In this document: piece after piece, positions 59,923 to 64,000 of the stretch
How the letters are laid out: each line of letters opens with the position of its first letter
Numbering within the stretch: position 1 is the stretch's first letter
From: Gerris lacustris
Lineage: Eukaryota; Arthropoda; Insecta; Hemiptera; Gerridae
Direction: 5' to 3'
NCBI GenBank assembly: GCA_951217055.1
Contig: OX578283.1
Coordinates: forward strand, 32,556,514-32,620,513
DNA length: 64,000 nucleotides
The notes under the pieces: model-generated
Told to the model about the DNA's origin: nothing
Database searches by the model: none
What the model saw: the letters and a program-made list of their open reading frames with translations, nothing else
Made by a program: the position numbers and the translations under genes

Positions 59923-61543
59923 GTAATTCTTTAACGTTAGATATTCTACAAGAATTAGTGATTGTAAACACACAGATTTTTACAAATGTTTACACACTTC
60001 ACATGTAAAATAAATTCAGACAAAAGATGGCTGACAAAACAACGTCTTAATTTACTCACTTGTTTAGGCCTTTTTCACAACCGTCAAAATGTGTAAAAGA
60101 AAATTCTTATTGTAATTAATAAAACTAGTCCAGTTTAATTATACATGGTTGCTTGCAAAAGGTCAGGTATCTATAATTTTTGGATATGTTGTAGGGACGT
60201 AGGGACCAAGGACGCTAGTTATCATACAAGTTTGCAGAAACAAAAATCCTGTGCAAGCAGGGGGGAACAGGGATTTTAAGCAAAAGCCGAAAAATGTTCG
60301 AATATTTCGGATTTTCTTCGGCTTTTGCTTTATACCTCTGTTCCTATGCATTGGAGAGAAAAAGTAGTTATTATCAATATTGTAGAGGACAAAATTTTAT
60401 ACTTCTGTGGTGTTTATAATTTCTTTCTCTTTTTGAAACGTTCAGGTAAGATTAAATAGATTTGACCATCTTTAACACTTCATAGCTATGCTTCAGTTGG
60501 TTTTACTTATAGAATGTATTATAGATACCTGTCATAAATTATATAATTATAGATACCTGACCATTTACAAGGAATTCCTTTTAATTTGTACACATTGACT
60601 GGACGAAACTATTATTCTAAAATCAAAACCCTACCTCTCTTTGTTTTAGACGAAAATACCCCAAACAATATCTATTCGGTTCTGCAACATTAGAAAATTA
60701 TTCTTTGTACCTTCACACTAAGTTTTAAAACGGAGTGAAAAAATGGTCTGCTTCCCAGACCCATAAATGATGATCACTATATATTAAAAATGCTGCTGCT
60801 GATGGTGACGAGAGCCTTAATTCCTTTTACTTGAGAAATAATAATAGGAAAGAACCAATTTTAATTACAATATAATAGAAACAGGTTTAATTATAATATA
60901 AAATCATCTAACAAATTCAAAGGCAATACGTGGAGACCTAGGCCAATGGGCTTATAAAACCACATAATATGTAATGGATGAAACGGGTTTAGTATGTCAC
61001 TCCGTCAGCTGTATAAACTTTACAATTGACATAAACAACGATTTAGTCGCCACTTTACACATGCAGCTATCCATTTATAAGGCGATATTGATGCTGGGTA
61101 AATACCTGAGAAGTTCCGTTTCGGGTAATTGAACCCAGATCTGTTGTCATCATCAAAGTTGTGATAACGCCCGATGCTGTTTAAAGTTATTGAAAGTAGA
61201 GTCAATCGTTTACAAATGTCTAACAAGTTTATATTATGTCCTAATGAAAACAAATTGTCTATTCACATATGGTTATTCAAATCCATTAAAATCACTGCTA
61301 ATCTAGTAATGATCTAGTAATAGCATAGAATTTTTAGAAACAGTTTATATTACTTCTCAAAATTGTGTAGACACAGACACATTGTCTAAAATATGTCACA
61401 TATTGTCCACCATTTGAGAGATGAAGGATTTTGTCATATAGCATATAACGTAATACACTACGGCATCTCAGATCTAATTATAAATATATTAGCAATTATC
61501 GACAGGAATTATTTTTTCTTTTTCCTTTTTCTTTTGTTTCCAG
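59923..61543 (+). other. Putative intron, carrying a foldback element
   Basis: Starts GTAATT after the exon and ends in a strong pyrimidine tract (61510-61540, TTTTTTCTTTTTCC type) and CAG at 61541-61543. It contains the inverted-repeat element at 60161-60562. Otherwise AT-rich without coding signals. Confidence 0.45.
60161..60562. mobile_element. Foldback/MITE element with 18-bp ends and a long internal hairpin
   Basis: GGTCAGGTATCTATAATT at 60161-60178 is perfectly inverted at 60545-60562. A partial extra copy of the end lies at about 60520-60533. In the centre, AAGCAAAAGCCGAA at 60278-60291 pairs with TTCGGCTTTTGCTT at 60317-60330, and GGAACAG at 60264-60270 with CTGTTCC at 60338-60344. 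No target duplication was identified. Confidence 0.65.
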
Positions 61544-61564
61544 ACAATTGTTGAGGAGATATAA
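61544..61564 (+). CDS. Candidate alternative last exon (codes 6 residues)
   Basis: The strongest splice acceptor in the region (long C/T tract then TTTCCAG) opens onto ACAATTGTTGAGGAGATATAA. In phase 0 after the exon at 59725-59922 this gives TIVEEI and a stop. The 3' UTR would run through AT-rich DNA with an AATAAA near 61973. This is inferred from the splice site and phase only. Confidence 0.4.
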   Translation, partial: TIVEEI

Positions 61565-62463
61565 AAGGAGCCAAATTATCTTGAAGAATTAAAATAATTA
61601 CAGAACTAAAGTAAATATCTCTCCAATGGTTGGACTTAACAATTATCAAAACACTACAAATAATATAATATAGAGCAAAACTAAATCCATGCAATTTCTA
61701 TTTGAACAGTATACTAACAAAATGTGCTATAGGCTTCATACTGACTGACTAAAACCGACGATACTCTAAAATACATAATTGACTTATACCAAAATTATGT
61801 GCAACTTATACATATTATATAATATATACTAGATTCCAATACTCTAGGGGTCAATATAATTAAATTAAAATTAACCCTACAGCACCTTCTTTAAATTGTG
61901 GTCCACACCAAAAAATCCATATTTAAATAAAGTTAGGTAATAATATTATGTACAATTTGACGCATTGATATCAATAAACAGGCTTATGGATATTGATTGT
62001 TTATACCGGGACAAAACGTCACAACGCCCACTCCTGCAACTCCTACCCACTCTGGCAGAAGTTGCGAATACGATTAATTAGAACTTTCTCAGAAGAGGCA
62101 GATTACCTGTTTTCATATTATATGCAACTTTGTTGTCTCCCTGGTTTATTTATGTAATATTTTTTTCTTATTAATAAAAACAATTATTGTGACATAATAA
62201 ATTAAACTACTAAATACATTAGTTTAGTTTATATACTTTTGTTCTTTATTTATTTTGAGAAAGTGGCGCTGAATGTTGGTTAAAACAATACATTTTTGAC
62301 AATACTAAAATTTTGACAACATCCTAAAAACAACTTGATCAAAATGTTACTACAGTGACATTATTCAACATAAAACAATAAACTACACCAAAGAAACTAA
62401 AACTATATAATATTTTAGTTAAAATTAACGAAGCAAAAACAAAAATTCCACTAAATAATGCAG

Positions 62464-62637
62464 GTTATGGACTACCTGATCGACGCTACGAGCCTTGACC
62501 CAGATCAGACTGATGAAGAAGGATACGATGATGAAGAATACGAAGAAGAAGAAGAAGAAGAAGAACCGACAACAACAACAACCACAACAACCAAGAAACC
62601 AACCACACCAAAGAAGAAGAGGCCAAGAGGAAAATAA
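62464..62637 (+). CDS. Last exon: acidic, Thr-run, basic C-terminal tail
   Basis: 57 codons from GTT after an acceptor-like ATGCAG (62458-62463) to TAA. It reads VMDYLIDATSLDPDQTDEEG, then YDDEEY, eight Glu, Pro, eight Thr, then KKPTTPKKKRPRGK. The order acidic block, Thr block, basic block is clearly protein-like. It joins in phase 0 to ...VSQVEQ of the exon at 59725. The upstream pyrimidine tract is weak. An ATG at 62458 could also make it a 59-codon frame of its own. AATAAA signals follow near 62815 and 62896. The frames overlapping it in other phases or on the minus strand are shadows. No family is recognised. Confidence 0.6.
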   Translation, partial: VMDYLIDATSLDPDQTDEEGYDDEEYEEEEEEEEPTTTTTTTTKKPTTPKKKRPRGK

Positions 62638-63140
62638 ACGAACAAACTTAAAAATTAGGACCAATACTGTAGCGATGTTCTTTTAAAGAATTTAATTTTA
62701 TATTTATTGTAAAATTTATGTAACAAAACTAATGTCAGTATTATACTTATATGCATGTTTTGTATTTAATTTTCGTTCCATTAACAGCTCAAGCTAATTT
62801 AGATGGTACGTTAAATAAACAGTAGGTAAATTAAATTATATAAAAGCATCTACTATATAAATAACTGTATTTTTTACTTTTCTTAACCGTAATTAATAAA
62901 CTGTAATACTGAGATAAAGAAATAATCGTTTTTTTTTTTTTTTGTATTTTTTAATTATTAATACATTATGTAAAGTATTACATTTTTTCCCAAAGTTTCA
63001 ATTTTTTACTTAAATCTTCATCGCATTTTTTCCTTTAAAAATATGCGACTTATGAAAAATACTTGACAAAGTCTGACTGACAATATTTCGTTGATTTGTT
63101 AAAAAAATAGAGGGGGCAGGAAAATCTCAATCTCTAAAGG

Positions 63141-63299
63141 CTTGTCCAGACTACCGAACCGATCAGAGGAAACCAGCCGAGCATTGGCCTCTGCGCATGC
63201 TCAGTCTAAAGTGCACCTGCGCATCTCAGAGTGGGCATGCGCAGAGACCAATACTCGGCTCGACTCCTCTGTTCCGTTCGGCAGTCTGAACGAGGATTC
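63141..63299. mobile_element. Short foldback MITE, about 160 bp
   Basis: The two halves are imperfect inverted copies over about 60 bp: GTCCAGACTACCGAACCG, CAGCCGAGCATTGGCCTCTG and CGCATGC on the left against the reverse complements GCATGCGCAGAGACCAATAC, TCGGCTCGA and CGGTTCGGCAGTCTGAAC-like text on the right. It is GC-rich in an AT-rich setting. The short frames on both strands follow from the near-palindrome. Confidence 0.7.
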
Positions 63300-64000
63300 C
63301 AGGACGCATAGTGCAACGATGAATTGATGCAAAAACCATACCAATATAATATCTGTACTGAGGGTGTCATTTAATACCCCCCACATGACGCATTTCCTTA
63401 CTACCTCTTGTATTTTTAGAGATGATTTGGTGGACTAAGCTGTACACTTCCTGATTGGGTTTCTGCACAAGACATAACTGCAAAATTTATAATAAAATAC
63501 CTCAGTTTCGCATACGGAATCCTAAAAATAGAACTTAGAAACAACGGTGAAGTAAACATTAGATTGTAATGCTGTAGGGCCACATTATCTTTTAATTTTA
63601 AAAATGGATCTCACTTTAGTTTCATTTAACTACTCTTAACTAAGATCCGGATATGTTGCTTTAAACATCATTCTAACAGCATTCGATAAAATTTTTTTTT
63701 TCTTACGTTACATTTGGAAAGCTTTTTTTTCTTTTCCTCACTTATGGTAGGAAAAGTATTGTTTTTATTGTTCAACACAACTACAAATAATTACACAGTA
63801 ACAAGTGATATCGATGATTAATTGATTAACATGACCCGAGCAACGAGAAGAAGAAGTCCAGTGACTACACTTCCTTGGCAATGTATTTAGTTCAATAATT
63901 ATAATAAGCAATATTTAAATAATGATAAAGTAGAATAATAATGTATATAAGATTTGGGGGTAAATACCGGCAATAGTGCACCCCTTCTCACTCCAACGTA
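63300..64000. other. AT-rich DNA, nothing recognised
   Basis: No open frame, repeat or RNA gene that I can support in the last 700 bases. Confidence 0.6.

Noticed and set aside
62425..62686. Frames of 79 (minus) and 63 (plus) residues rich in Phe or Lys/Gln
   Set aside because: They are shadows of the exon at 62464-62637, whose phase-0 reading gives an ordered acidic, Thr and basic tail.

Overview
This is a eukaryotic, most likely insect, genomic window dominated by repeats and transposable elements. The pointers are an LTR retrotransposon of the Copia group whose primer-binding site matches the inside of initiator tRNA-Met, a LINE with an RNase H domain, a 5'-truncated RTE LINE, several TA- and TAA-flanked MITEs, intron-like AT-rich DNA, and a 200-N assembly gap at 58801-59000. 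I see no bacterial operons, rRNA, tRNA or CRISPR. I cannot name the species.

Layout. (1) 1-9835 is simple-sequence satellite: TTTTTAGTCCCC, AGTACTTTTT, TCTGAGTACTTTTT, GTCCCCTTTTT and GTACTT/GTACTC blocks, with kilobase-scale duplications. (2) 9836-10231 is AT-rich and holds a perfect inverted repeat with 83-bp arms. (3) 10232-17565 is an apparently intact LINE of the I-group type: 5' UTR, ORF1 with three CCHC knuckles, ORF2 with endonuclease, reverse transcriptase and RNase H, and a long 3' UTR carrying four copies of a covarying three-helix RNA motif, then poly(A). (4) 17771-19138 is a 476-bp tandem repeat rich in CCTAGG and CCTATAGG palindromes. (5) 19139-29693 is a composite satellite, (TGTGGT)n + about 430-bp spacer + (TA)n, on the + strand. 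(6) 29694-30961 is an inverted partial copy of a family I call X. (7) 31076-37430 is the same composite satellite on the - strand. Pogo-like MITEs sit in three of the TA tracts.

(8) 37431-46672 is the second X locus, a nest of insertions: a 6.5-kb Copia element with identical LTRs, a 1.4-kb DNA element inside its 3' LTR, and a truncated RTE LINE. The junctions give an order: the RTE inserted first, X was then duplicated in inverted orientation, Copia inserted later, and the 1.4-kb element last. (9) 46673-64000 is AT-rich, largely non-coding DNA with several MITE or foldback elements, a 50-bp perfect palindrome, small tandem repeats and, near the right end, exons of what looks like one host gene (59725-59922, then 61544 or 62464 as alternative last exons).

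Almost all long reading frames in the satellite regions are by-products of repeats without stop codons (Phe/Pro/Leu/Ser, Gly/Cys/Val or Tyr/Ile polymers) and are not annotated as genes. The only convincing coding sequences are the LINE ORF1 and ORF2, the broken Copia gag-pol, the RTE reverse-transcriptase fragment and the exons at the right end.
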